DNA of 64,000 bases from Pantoea rwandensis (GTDB lineage: Bacteria; Pseudomonadota; Gammaproteobacteria; Enterobacterales; Enterobacteriaceae). Below are positions 18,728 through 26,990 of the stretch, piece after piece. Position numbers and translations under genes: made by a program. The notes below the pieces were generated by a model that had not been told where the DNA came from, searched no databases, and saw only the letters and a list, made by a program, of their open reading frames with translations. The stretch's first letter is position 1; each line of letters opens with the position of its first letter. The DNA lies in contig NZ_MLFR01000012.1 of NCBI RefSeq assembly GCF_002095475.1, forward strand, positions 81,066 through 145,065, given 5' to 3'.

Positions 18728-18955
18728 TCAATTTTGATTCTGTTGTTGCTTGCTGTCCGCTTCTTTTTGCTTTTTATTCGCCATGTGATGACCCACAGCA
18801 CAGCCAGCCGCTGCCCCTGCTACGCCATGATGGTGGGCTACATGTCCTGCAACTCCGCCTACTGCGGCTCCCTTCAAACAACCTTTAGCTTCAGCCTGTG
18901 AACTGGCCGCCATGAGCATGCCAACCGTAATGACAATCATCGATAATTTTTTCAT
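18728..18955 (-). CDS. Small exported glycine-zipper protein
   Basis: Secreted or periplasmic protein of 75 residues. It has a Sec signal peptide (MKKLSMIVITVGMLMAASS, cut near AEA) and then a Gly/Ala-rich segment (KGAAVGGVAGHVAHHHGVAG) with a glycine-zipper pattern and several histidines, ending in a charged, glutamine-rich tail. An AGGAGA precedes the ATG at 18955; an upstream in-frame start at 19009 lacks one. Similar small proteins sit in the enterobacterial envelope and may insert in membranes. Exact function unknown; the histidines hint at metal binding, as inference only. Confidence 0.7.
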   Translation of the reverse strand: MKKLSMIVITVGMLMAASSQAEAKGCLKGAAVGGVAGHVAHHHGVAGAAAGCAVGHHMANKKQKEADSKQQQNQN

Positions 18956-19207
18956 TCGAATTCTCCTGCATTTTAGCGTCGATAAGTCGGACTGTTTAAG
19001 CATAGTCAATGACCGATTTAATGCCGTAAATGCTTGTAATAATCGGAATATTTACCTTTTTGCTTACTTTCTGTACTGCGCAAAGCACTTTTACCTGCGG
19101 ATGAACGGCGCCATTCAATTTCCCCATAGTTATCAGTGAAAAAAATCACAGCACCGTACCAGTGGCTCCTTTAGGGTGGATATCCCCCTACAAGGAGAAC
19201 ATCTGTT

Positions 19208-20566
19208 ATGAGCCTCTTATCGGCAGGCAATCGCCGCGACTTTCTCAAGTTAACCGCTGCTGGCACGTTGCTTGGCAGCGGGTTCACGAACCGTGTTTCT
19301 GCGGCTGAAAGCTGTGCGCCAGAAAACCTTAGCCAAATCAATGTCAGTCACTATCTGCTGCGTAATGTCCGCCTCGAAGAAGGATTCATACGTAAACAGG
19401 ATGTGATTACCGCAACCCGCACGGGTTTATATGACATTGAGATCAATGGCGCGAGTGTTGCGGGCATCCACTCACCAGGATTTAGCTCCCCGCTTCCCGC
19501 TTGGGATGCGGGCGGGCATATCCTGCTTCCTGCTACTCGTGATATGCATATTCACCTCGACAAAACCTTCTATGGTGAGGGTTGGCGTGCGCCGCTGCCG
19601 CGAAAAAGTGTCATCGACATGATCCACCAGGAAGAACAGATTCTGCCTGAGCTGGTTCCGACCTCTGAAGGACGTGCTGAAAAGCTGATCGGCCTGCTGC
19701 AATCTAAAGGCAGCACAGAAGCGCGTAGCCACTGCAATATTGATCCGATCAGTCAGCTCCAAGGGCTGGCTCATCTGCAGCAAGCGATTGCTCATCATCG
19801 CCAGGATTTCAGCGCCAAAATTGTCGCCTTCCCTCAACATGGCCTCCTGCGTGCGCATGTTGAGGGAATGATGCGTGGGGCCATGAAAATGGGGGCGGAC
19901 TACGTTGGCGGTTTGGATCCCACCAACGTGGATGGCGCGATGGAGAAGTCACTCGACACGATGTTCAGCATCGCTCTCGATTTCGCCGCCCCGATCGATA
20001 TTCACCTGCATGAAACGGAGCCACACGGCGTCGCGGCAATACGTTATATGTTGAAGACCGTGCGCGATAACCCGCAACTCAAAGGTAAGGTGACGATCAG
20101 CCATGCGTTCGCATTAGGAACGCTGTCAGGAAAAGAACTGGACGCAATGATTGAGGAACTGAAAGAGCAGCAGTTCAGCATTGCCACCACCGTGCCTATC
20201 GGGCGCGTGATTATGCCGCTGCCGCAGCTGCGTGCTGCTGGCATTCCAGTGTGGTCAGGCACCGATACCATTGCCGATCACTGGCAGCCATTTGGCAGTG
20301 GCAGCATGCTGGAGAAAGCGAATGTCTATTCCCAGCTCTATCGTGGACCGGATGAGTATTCGTTGAGTCGCGCACTCGGCATTGCCACCAATGAGATATT
20401 GCCGCTGAACAGCCAAGGCGAACAGCAGTGGCCAAAAGCGCAGGATCCCGCAACCATGATGCTGGTTGCAGCGAGTTGCTCAGCAGAAGCGGTGGCCCAT
20501 GTCGCACCAGTGATGGCTACATTCCATCAAGGCAAACAGGTCTTTGGAGCGTTAGCGAAAATATAA
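19208..20566 (+). CDS. Tat-exported amidohydrolase, cytosine-deaminase-like
   Basis: Metal-dependent hydrolase of 452 residues in the CodA-like branch of the amidohydrolase superfamily. It carries a twin-arginine export signal (NRRDFLKLTAAG, about residues 8-19) followed by a hydrophobic stretch, so it should act folded in the periplasm. Metal-site features are RDMHIHLDK (about 111-119), IDIHLHETEPHG (about 263-274), the ISHAF histidine (about 300) and the aspartate in SGTDTIADHW (about 350), arranged as in cytosine deaminase. Cytosine deaminases are normally cytoplasmic, so the substrate is likely an extracellular cyclic amide or amine. An AAGGAG lies upstream of the ATG. Confidence 0.8.
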   Translation: MSLLSAGNRRDFLKLTAAGTLLGSGFTNRVSAAESCAPENLSQINVSHYLLRNVRLEEGFIRKQDVITATRTGLYDIEINGASVAGIHSPGFSSPLPAWDAGGHILLPATRDMHIHLDKTFYGEGWRAPLPRKSVIDMIHQEEQILPELVPTSEGRAEKLIGLLQSKGSTEARSHCNIDPISQLQGLAHLQQAIAHHRQDFSAKIVAFPQHGLLRAHVEGMMRGAMKMGADYVGGLDPTNVDGAMEKSLDTMFSIALDFAAPIDIHLHETEPHGVAAIRYMLKTVRDNPQLKGKVTISHAFALGTLSGKELDAMIEELKEQQFSIATTVPIGRVIMPLPQLRAAGIPVWSGTDTIADHWQPFGSGSMLEKANVYSQLYRGPDEYSLSRALGIATNEILPLNSQGEQQWPKAQDPATMMLVAASCSAEAVAHVAPVMATFHQGKQVFGALAKI

Positions 20567-20601
20567 TCGAAGGGAAAGGTTAAATTTATTTGATGTGATT
20601 T

Positions 20602-20630
20602 TATTGTCGCGCAGAGACTGCGCGACAATA
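20602..20630. terminator. Bidirectional terminator hairpin
   Basis: Perfect 13-bp stem TATTGTCGCGCAG / CTGCGCGACAATA with a 3-base loop, between the convergent amidohydrolase gene and osmB. Confidence 0.7.
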
Positions 20631-20637
20631 TAAAGTA

Positions 20638-20847
20638 TTAGCGGCTTACTTCGTGACCAATTAAACCACCAATCGCCGCGCCACCCAGTGTACCGAACGT
20701 GCTGCCACCGGTTAATACTGCACCGCCGACGGCACCGACACCCGCGCCAATTGCAGTGTTACGTCCACGATGTGACATACCGCAGGCGGTAACAGATAAA
20801 CAAACTAATGCGACAATAGCAAAACTGCAGCTGCGTTTTAAAAGCAT
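20638..20847 (-). CDS. osmB: OsmB-like osmotically inducible lipoprotein
   Basis: Small lipoprotein of 69 residues resembling E. coli OsmB. It has a signal peptide ending in the lipobox SVTAC (lipidated cysteine near residue 22) and then the OsmB-typical glycine zipper (RNTAIGAGVGAVGGAVLTGG and FGTLGGAAIGGLIGHEV). I start at the ATG at 20847, which has AGGA seven bases upstream, rather than the ATG at 20865. OsmB proteins accumulate in the envelope under osmotic stress and in stationary phase; regulation here was not determined. Confidence 0.85.
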   Translation of the reverse strand: MLLKRSCSFAIVALVCLSVTACGMSHRGRNTAIGAGVGAVGGAVLTGGSTFGTLGGAAIGGLIGHEVSR

Positions 20848-21081
20848 CGAAATCCTCATTACCATTAATTAATGGAATGCAATTGTTTTAATTTGATTGT
20901 TGTTAAGACACCAAATCATTGGCGACTTGCACTGCTCGTCGGCGCTAATTTATGGCGAAATGGATGACGGCGAAAGGTAAAAATTCCTATTTTATGGCGG
21001 CACTGGCGAAGCGGTGAAAACCCCTGCATTCCGCGGTATCATCCTGCATTGCCACTGTCGAATCTTCCGGCAATTGTTCAC

Positions 21082-21110
21082 TTGACGTACAACCTACCAA
21101 CTAGTAGATT
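21082..21110 (+). promoter_or_regulatory. Promoter with embedded TetR-type operator (site 1)
   Basis: -35 TTGACG, 17-base spacer, -10 TAGATT, about 45 bases upstream of the 69-aa gene. Within spacer and -10 lies CTACCAACTAGTAG (21094-21107), a CTAC-N6-GTAG inverted repeat. The 17-base block 21094-21110 recurs with one mismatch, in reverse, at 23777-23793 upstream of the catalase operon. A repressor bound here would block RNA polymerase. Confidence 0.7.
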
Positions 21111-21154
21111 AACTATGATTCAGTAAGCCGGGGAAATTTCTGACAGGAGGCGAT

Positions 21155-21364
21155 GTGAATGTGATTAAGTTTCCTAATCCACAGCAGCAACAAGTTGAGC
21201 ACAGCCAACTTAACCATGAGATTAAAAACATCGCGGTACGTGACTTTGCATTAAAGATTGCCACGCAGCTGCGCAATGATGACGAGTTAAATAGTCGAGC
21301 GCCTTATTTAGTCGATAAAGTCATCATGCTGCTGATAAAAGAGTCGCGCGGCGTCGAGTCGTAA
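21155..21364 (+). CDS. Small protein of unknown function in the TetR regulon
   Basis: Soluble, helical-looking protein of 69 residues (MNVIKFPNPQQQQVEHSQ at the N-terminus, then a charged amphipathic body) that I do not recognise. It has no signal peptide or membrane segment. It starts at GTG 21155 (or the next GTG, 21161) after a strong AGGAGG and is closed by a strong terminator. The shared operator with the catalase-cytochrome b561-TetR operon predicts co-induction, so a stress- or redox-related accessory role is possible (inference). Confidence 0.65.
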   Translation: MNVIKFPNPQQQQVEHSQLNHEIKNIAVRDFALKIATQLRNDDELNSRAPYLVDKVIMLLIKESRGVES

Positions 21365-21368
21365 AATA

Positions 21369-21395
21369 AAAAAAAGCCGCAGCGCGGCTTTTTTT
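21369..21395. terminator. Strong bidirectional intrinsic terminator
   Basis: Stem A7-GCCGC / GCGGC-T7 with a 3-base loop: seven T follow the stem on the plus strand and seven on the minus strand. It serves the 69-aa gene and the convergent tetR-type gene, whose stop lies in the T-run. Confidence 0.85.
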
Positions 21396-21990
21396 ATTGC
21401 TCGGTTTTCTGTCGCAACCTGTTTATGACTGGTGCAACGATGTGTAAAAACAGATCGGGTTTATGAAACGCGCGTGCGGCAATCATTGCACCATGCACCG
21501 TGGCCATGACCGATTTCGCCTCGGTTTCCGCCCCTTCACGTAGGATAAACACCCCGCTCTGCTCACCTTTATGCAGCACGCTTGTGAGCCAGTCGGCTAA
21601 CTCGGTGAAATGCCCAGTCACTTCAGCGGCCACCTCGTCGGGTAATGTCGGTAACTCTACGGCCAACATCACGCAAATACAAAAAGGCGAGGTGTTATCT
21701 CGGATGCAGCCAGCCCAAAAGTTGATATACCCATTGAGTTCGCTCAGCGGGTCATTGCTGAAATGCTGGCTGGTCGCCGCCATCCCTGCCCGCGCCTCCT
21801 GCCGATATTCTGCCACCACCGCCTGAACTAAATCGGCTTTTGCCGGAAAATGGTGATGAATACTCGCTTTACGTATCTGCACCCGTTCAGCTAAATCCGC
21901 GTAACTGAAACTTTTATATCCACCAGAGGTGAGCAGAGTTCTGGTGTGGTTAATGATTTCAGTGGCTTTCGGTGAACGTTCGGCGGTCAT
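21394..21990 (-). CDS. TetR/AcrR-family repressor
   Basis: TetR-family regulator of 198 residues. The N-terminal HTH (about residues 28-50, SYADLAERVQIRKASIHHHF) ends in the classic YYHF-like turn, here HHHF. The C-terminal ligand domain resembles those of AcrR/NemR-type repressors. The ATG at 21990 follows GGAGCC; an upstream in-frame start is unlikely. It is the last gene of a unit with the cytochrome b561 and catalase-like genes and probably represses that unit and the divergent 69-aa gene through the two near-identical operators. The inducing ligand is unknown. Confidence 0.85.
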   Translation of the reverse strand: MTAERSPKATEIINHTRTLLTSGGYKSFSYADLAERVQIRKASIHHHFPAKADLVQAVVAEYRQEARAGMAATSQHFSNDPLSELNGYINFWAGCIRDNTSPFCICVMLAVELPTLPDEVAAEVTGHFTELADWLTSVLHKGEQSGVFILREGAETEAKSVMATVHGAMIAARAFHKPDLFLHIVAPVINRLRQKTEQ

Positions 21991-22067
21991 GCAAGGCTCC
22001 GGCAGCAAAATGAAATGGCTGCAAATCAGTAAATTGGCACTGAACCTACTGACCTGCAGCCGGGTTG

Positions 22068-22619
22068 TCAAGGCGCTTCAGGACGCTTGCCCCGTCCAGC
22101 CATACTGCTAAAAACGCCGTCCCGTAAGATCAATGCGTGGAACAGTGCAGCAGCCAGATGGAGCATCACCGTGATGAACAACGCCAACGCCAGCCAGGTG
22201 TGTAACGGGCGCAGCACGGCAAAGGCGTCATTACTGACAGGGATAATCGGCGGCAGCACAATACTGCCGCCTAGGCTCACCGGGTAGCCTGCGGCTGACA
22301 GCATCGCCCAGCCAATCAAGGGTTGGGTCAACATCATGAAATACAGCGCCCAGTGCGAAAGATGCGCGATCCCTTTCTGCCAAGCTGGCAGCGACGCGGG
22401 AAGCGCAGGTTTCACTGTGGTAAATCGCAACCACAATCGCACCACCACCAGCAGCAGAATCATCACCCCGAGCGGCTTGTGGATTGAAACCAGCAGGCTA
22501 TGCAGCGACGAGACGCTAGCCACCATGCCGACGCCGATAAACAGCATGGCAATAATGGCCGCCGCCATCGTCCAGTGAATAATGCGCAATGCAGGATGGA
22601 AATAGTCAGCGTGTTTCAT
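22068..22619 (-). CDS. Cytochrome b561-type membrane haem protein
   Basis: Four-helix di-haem b protein of the inner membrane, 183 residues, that passes electrons from quinol to periplasmic partners. Candidate haem-ligand histidines lie in each helix region: RIIHWTM (about 15), SIHKPLG (about 48), HLSHWAL (about 88) and LRPLHTW (about 140). It begins at the stop of the catalase-like gene (one-base overlap), so the two probably form one electron-transfer couple, with the cytochrome supplying electrons to the peroxidase-like protein. Confidence 0.85.
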   Translation of the reverse strand: MKHADYFHPALRIIHWTMAAAIIAMLFIGVGMVASVSSLHSLLVSIHKPLGVMILLLVVVRLWLRFTTVKPALPASLPAWQKGIAHLSHWALYFMMLTQPLIGWAMLSAAGYPVSLGGSIVLPPIIPVSNDAFAVLRPLHTWLALALFITVMLHLAAALFHALILRDGVFSSMAGRGKRPEAP

Positions 22620-23662
22620 CAGTGTGCTCCTGCCTGTTCACGGGTGCGTGCATTGTAGGACTTGGCATAGGCCGAGGAACGGGCATTGAGGATGGGATCA
22701 TCAGAGGCCGCAATGCCGTCGGGAAGAATCAATGGATCGTAGTTGATATCGTTGCAGGCTCCCTGCTGCTGCGGCGTGGTTTGGTTGATGGTTAAGGTTC
22801 CGGCATTAATGTTCTGGCGATCTGCTGGCCAGGCCACTGACGCGTCATCACTCTTATCGTGCGCATTGGCCACGGTAATCATCAGATCCCACATCAATGG
22901 GCCTTTGGCGAGGCGTTGTTGCAGATCGTCCTGTAGGAAGTTGCTGTCATTTTTATCACTGGCATTGATCGGTTGATAAGCCTGATGCGGCACCATACTC
23001 CAACGCACAACGTGGCTAGCCCCCGCTTTATCGACAAATTTAAACGCGTTAAGACTGTTGAAGCGATCGCTTGCCCAACTGGAGGACGGGATATATTGCT
23101 GTGCCCAACCGAAGAAGGGTTTGATTTCAGGATGCTTCTGCACAAAAGCCTGGATTTTTGCCGGATCGGGCTTGCCCGTTTTGGCATCCGGTAGCGTAGC
23201 GATTTGCAGGTCATAGAAACCTTCTACGCTGTTGACTGGGAAGAACGGCATCGCATTCATCCCGGTACGCCACTGCTGACCATCCTTTTGATAAAACGCC
23301 AATGCCATACTGCGCACCGGCACCGTATAGTCGGGCGCGTTGGGGTTTCCGCCCGCGATGGCAAAACGCCCGACCACTGGGGTCACGCCTGGCGCAAACA
23401 AAGCGGCGCGCGACAGCATGCTGGCATTCCCATTGGCAGTAAAGTTGCCGTTAATGCACACCCCTTTGGCGTGATTACGCCGATAGCCAGGATGCTCGCC
23501 GCCGGATTGCTGCAATACGCTAATAAGTTTGTTTGATGACAATCTCTCAGGGGTAAGCCAACCCCCCGTCCAGAGAAAAAGCACAATCAGTAACAGTGGA
23601 ATAACAGCAATAACGACCAGTCGCGTTATTTTTTGGCCGGTTGATAGAGAAGGCTTGGTCAT
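22619..23662 (-). CDS. Catalase-family (SrpA-like) membrane-anchored peroxidase
   Basis: Small catalase-fold protein of about 347 residues with an N-terminal membrane anchor (about residues 14-32), so the catalytic domain should face the periplasm. Family features are HAKGVCINGNF (catalytic histidine, about residue 65), GNPNAPDY and the RSMALAF segment. It lacks the long C-terminal part of true catalases, as in SrpA-type catalase-related peroxidases. Start uncertain: ATG 23662 is used, with ATG 23677 and GTG 23704 possible. Operon with cytochrome b561 and TetR suggests peroxide or organic-peroxide defence. Confidence 0.78.
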   Translation of the reverse strand: MTKPSLSTGQKITRLVVIAVIPLLLIVLFLWTGGWLTPERLSSNKLISVLQQSGGEHPGYRRNHAKGVCINGNFTANGNASMLSRAALFAPGVTPVVGRFAIAGGNPNAPDYTVPVRSMALAFYQKDGQQWRTGMNAMPFFPVNSVEGFYDLQIATLPDAKTGKPDPAKIQAFVQKHPEIKPFFGWAQQYIPSSSWASDRFNSLNAFKFVDKAGASHVVRWSMVPHQAYQPINASDKNDSNFLQDDLQQRLAKGPLMWDLMITVANAHDKSDDASVAWPADRQNINAGTLTINQTTPQQQGACNDINYDPLILPDGIAASDDPILNARSSAYAKSYNARTREQAGAH

Positions 23663-23776
23663 GGTTTCGCTCAACATTGCATAGAAAGAAGTCAAGGCAC
23701 TCACCCGAGCAGAAGAGATCGTGCGTGGTATTAAACCTAACCGTCATCAAGGACGGTTTTATGTTTCGATCAATCC

Positions 23777-23806
23777 AATCTACTAGTAGGTAGATAAAGC
23801 TGTCAA
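23777..23806 (-). promoter_or_regulatory. Promoter with embedded TetR-type operator (site 2)
   Basis: Read on the minus strand: -35 TTGACA, 18-base spacer, -10 TAGATT, with CTACCTACTAGTAG across spacer and -10. Sixteen of 17 bases match the operator at 21094-21110 and the promoter layout is the same. It lies about 115 bases upstream of the catalase-like gene. Confidence 0.7.
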
Positions 23807-23872
23807 ATGAATTGCGATTTAATAGGCAAGTGTTGATGCAGTTTGGAGGCTATGCTCCTCGGCTGATGAGCG

Positions 23873-24739
23873 TTACTGTTGCTCGCGCTGAGGGTAACTG
23901 GCTTTCATTGGCGCCACTACCACATTGACGCCCAGATCTTGCAGGCGACGCAAAATCGGTACCGGCGTGCCCTGGTTCACGATCACCACGTCGAATTCAC
24001 TGAGATGGGCAAAACGATGCAGCGCACGACGTTCAAATTTGGTGTTATCCATCATCAAAATGCGCTTCTGCGCAGCATCAAACATCGCGCGTTTAGTTTC
24101 CACCGTTTCTGCGGATTGATGAAACACCGCGTCGTCGATGATCGCTGACATGCTGACAAAAAACACATCGGCACGCAGGCTGGCAATCTCTTCCCGCGTC
24201 ATGCGGCCCATAAAGGCGTTACACCAGTGATAAAACTGCCCGCCCAATCCCATCAAAGTGATGTCACGGCCGTTGCGCAGTTCATTCATTAACGTCAGAG
24301 AGTTGGTGATAACGGTGAGTGGCGCACGTGCAGGCAACAGGCGCGCCATCTGCAATACCGTGGTGGAATCATCAAGAAATATCGCCTGACCCGGCTCCAG
24401 ATAGCTTGCCGCCACCTCGGCAATGGCCTGCTTCTCTTCCAACTGGCGGGTTGCACGATAGATATCGCTCGACTCAACCAGGCTCGTGGGGGTGGCGGAA
24501 ACCACGCCGCGAGATTTATGCAGCAGTCCGCGTTCGACCATTTCATCAATATCGCGATGTGCGGTCATCAGACTAATGCCAAACCGATCGGTGATGTCCT
24601 CAATCCGAATGGCGCCTTCCGCCATGACGGCTTCGGCAATCAATTGACGTCGTGCGAGCTGTCGCGCCTGTCGGCTATCGCTCGGTAGAGGTTCAGCCAT
24701 AAATACGTTGAGCGATGAGTCCTGCGGGTTGTGCGCCAT
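23873..24739 (-). CDS. DeoR-family regulator of the erythritol transporter unit
   Basis: DeoR/GlpR-type regulator of 288 residues. The N-terminal HTH (about 30-75, RIEDITDRFGISLMTAHRDID) is followed by a sugar-phosphate sensor domain (about 100-275) with the family phosphate-binding segments (FLDDSTTVLQMA, VITNSL). The start has GGAC before ATG. It is the fifth and last gene after DUF2291, ATPase, permease and binding protein. A DeoR regulator accompanies ery genes in Brucella and rhizobia as I recall, so it likely senses an erythritol-pathway phosphate (inference). Confidence 0.82.
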   Translation of the reverse strand: MAHNPQDSSLNVFMAEPLPSDSRQARQLARRQLIAEAVMAEGAIRIEDITDRFGISLMTAHRDIDEMVERGLLHKSRGVVSATPTSLVESSDIYRATRQLEEKQAIAEVAASYLEPGQAIFLDDSTTVLQMARLLPARAPLTVITNSLTLMNELRNGRDITLMGLGGQFYHWCNAFMGRMTREEIASLRADVFFVSMSAIIDDAVFHQSAETVETKRAMFDAAQKRILMMDNTKFERRALHRFAHLSEFDVVIVNQGTPVPILRRLQDLGVNVVVAPMKASYPQREQQ

Positions 24740-24895
24740 GTTTCGTCCGGGAAAAAGAGGCAGAAAAGCGGGTTCGTCATGATTACAACGCGGAAACGTT
24801 CTTTTTGCAAATGGTCGACTTCGGTTGCCGCGATCAGGTGCGCAGAAATGCGCACCTGTAAAGGATGGCCGCCATTGAATGCGGCCCCCTGCACC

Positions 24896-25843
24896 TTACT
24901 GCTTCAATACGAACGGGGAAACAAAGTTACCCGCATTCTCTTTAGTGATCAGAATACAGTCAAACAACTGTTTCTCTGATGCTGCTCCAGTTTTACCGGT
25001 TTTCAGGAAACTATCCGCTTGCTCAACCGCTTTCTGCGCGAACTGCGCCACTGGCTGCATCACGGTATACGCCAAGGTACCGGCTTTAACGGCATCAACC
25101 GCATCCGGTGAACCATCAAAACCGCCCACCTTGATTTGGTTCAGCTTGCCGGCTTCCTTCAACGCGGCAATGGCCCCCAGCGCCATCTCATCGTTACCGC
25201 TGATGACACCTTTAATGTTGGGGTTAGCCTGCAGCAATGACTGCATTTTGTTGAAGCCCTGAGTACGATCCCAGTTTGCCACTTCCTGACCGACTTTCTT
25301 CAGTGTTGGATACTGGGACAGCACGGTATCAAAACCGTTGGCACGGGTTGCCGCATTGTTGTCTGAAGGAGGCCCCACCAGTTCAACGTAGTTGGCGGTA
25401 TCGCCCACTTGTTTCACCCACTCCATGGCACCCACGGCGGCACCCTGCGCGTTGTTAGAGACCAACTGCGCTTTTGCCAGCCCACTCTGATTCAACTCCG
25501 CATTGATGATAAACACCGGAATATTCGCCGCAATGGCTTTTTTAACCGATCCCACCGATCCGTCTGCGTTAGCCGGATCAAGAATAATGGCTTTAGATTT
25601 GTTGGTGATCGCGGTATCGATGAGTTGGCTTTCCGTGTTGGTATCGCCTTTGTGCGCGCTGACTTTGGCGCTGTAGCCCAGTTTCTCAGCGGCCTTTTGC
25701 GCCACCTGCCCCTCCGTTAGCCAATAAGGGTTGGAAGGATCGTTGACGATAATGGTCATCAGGCCATTATCCGCCCAAGTGGGTGCAGCGAAGGTGGTAA
25801 TCGCCATCGCTGCGGCAGCAATAAACAGACGTTTTGTGAACAT
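24896..25843 (-). CDS. Periplasmic polyol/sugar-binding protein of the erythritol importer
   Basis: RbsB-type binding protein of 315 residues with a clear signal peptide (about 24 residues, cut near PTWA-DN). Ligand-lobe features are AIILDPANADG (about 85-95), the central VISGNDEMALGA (about 215-226) and VGGFDGSPDAVDA (about 239-251). It lies 69 bases after the permease gene in an ATPase-permease-binder operon. The ligand is taken to be erythritol or a close tetritol/pentitol because the operon faces eryABCD. Confidence 0.87.
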   Translation of the reverse strand: MFTKRLFIAAAAMAITTFAAPTWADNGLMTIIVNDPSNPYWLTEGQVAQKAAEKLGYSAKVSAHKGDTNTESQLIDTAITNKSKAIILDPANADGSVGSVKKAIAANIPVFIINAELNQSGLAKAQLVSNNAQGAAVGAMEWVKQVGDTANYVELVGPPSDNNAATRANGFDTVLSQYPTLKKVGQEVANWDRTQGFNKMQSLLQANPNIKGVISGNDEMALGAIAALKEAGKLNQIKVGGFDGSPDAVDAVKAGTLAYTVMQPVAQFAQKAVEQADSFLKTGKTGAASEKQLFDCILITKENAGNFVSPFVLKQ

Positions 25844-25912
25844 AGGTGCTCCGTTATTATTTAGGGTACAGGTTTTACGGATAACCGCGCGCTGCCAAAC
25901 AGCGCGCGTGAG

Positions 25913-26968
25913 TTAGCGACCGCGCTTGCCGTATTGCAAGGTATTGAGCAACACCGCCAGCACAATCACGGCGCCAGTGAACACCGTCTGCCAGTAGGCA
26001 GAAACGCCGATAATCACCAAGCCATCAGAGAGAAAACCAATTACAAAAGCGCCCAGCAGCGTGCCACGCACGTTACCCCGCCCGCCGGTTAAGGCCGCAC
26101 CACCGATCACCACGGCAGCAATGGCCGTTAGCTCATAGGTGGTACCCGCCGTAGGACCGGCTGAAGTCAACTGGGAAGAGAGCACCAGACCCGCCATGGC
26201 GGCACAGATGCCCGACAGCACATAAACGCTGATCTTGATACGTTTCACCGGGACGCCGGAAAGGTCGGCAGCGCGCTCGTTGCCGCCAGAGGCATAGAGC
26301 CAGCGACCGAAGGCCGATCGGCTGAGCAGGAAACCACAAGCCAGCGCCACTACGCCCAGTACCAGCACGCCAATCGGAATGTTGAAGATGCGGTTGAAAC
26401 CCAGCCAGTCGAAGCCGGTGTTACCTAAGGCTTCACTACCAGAGAGTTTGTTGTAGGTCAGTCCGTTGGTGATCAGCAACGCGATGCCGCGCGCCACATA
26501 CATAGTGCCTAACGTCGCCACAAAGGCCGGCACACGGAACCAGGCAATCAGCACGCCGTTGACCAATCCCACGAGTGCGCCGATCACCAGGGTTAAGATC
26601 GCCACCGCCCACACCGGCAAATACAACACCACGCCTAACGCTTCCAGGTTGATGCCCTGCATCATAAAACCGGCCATCACGCCCGCCAGGCCCAGGGTTG
26701 ATCCCACTGACAAGTCAATCCCGCCATTGAGGATCACCAGCAGCATACCGATCGCCGGTAAGCCAAAGATGGCCACATGCGAGGCCATGGTCAGGAAGTT
26801 GGCACCGGTAAAATAGTTAGGTGAAAGCAGGGAAAAAGTGGCGATAATCACCAGTAGCGCGATAAAGGCGCGCCCTTCCAGCAGCAACCGCGCCAGATTA
26901 AGGCTTTTCTCGGCCTTCTTCTTGGTGGTGACCGGCGGCGAATCCAGCGTTTGCGTTCTGTCTGTCAT
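25913..26968 (-). CDS. ABC permease, RbsC type (erythritol importer)
   Basis: Inner-membrane permease of the ribose-type (BPD_transp_2) family, about 351 residues with eight to ten hydrophobic segments. The NGGIDLSVGSTLGL motif (about residues 80-93) and the coupling region near the second GxA-rich segment (AVVIGGAALTGGRGN) are typical of RbsC-like proteins. ATG 26968 has GGAG eight bases upstream and is preferred over ATG 26989. A basic cytoplasmic N-tail precedes the first helix. Confidence 0.87.
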   Translation of the reverse strand: MTDRTQTLDSPPVTTKKKAEKSLNLARLLLEGRAFIALLVIIATFSLLSPNYFTGANFLTMASHVAIFGLPAIGMLLVILNGGIDLSVGSTLGLAGVMAGFMMQGINLEALGVVLYLPVWAVAILTLVIGALVGLVNGVLIAWFRVPAFVATLGTMYVARGIALLITNGLTYNKLSGSEALGNTGFDWLGFNRIFNIPIGVLVLGVVALACGFLLSRSAFGRWLYASGGNERAADLSGVPVKRIKISVYVLSGICAAMAGLVLSSQLTSAGPTAGTTYELTAIAAVVIGGAALTGGRGNVRGTLLGAFVIGFLSDGLVIIGVSAYWQTVFTGAVIVLAVLLNTLQYGKRGR

Positions 26969-26990
26969 ATCGTTTGCTCCGTTCTTCATG

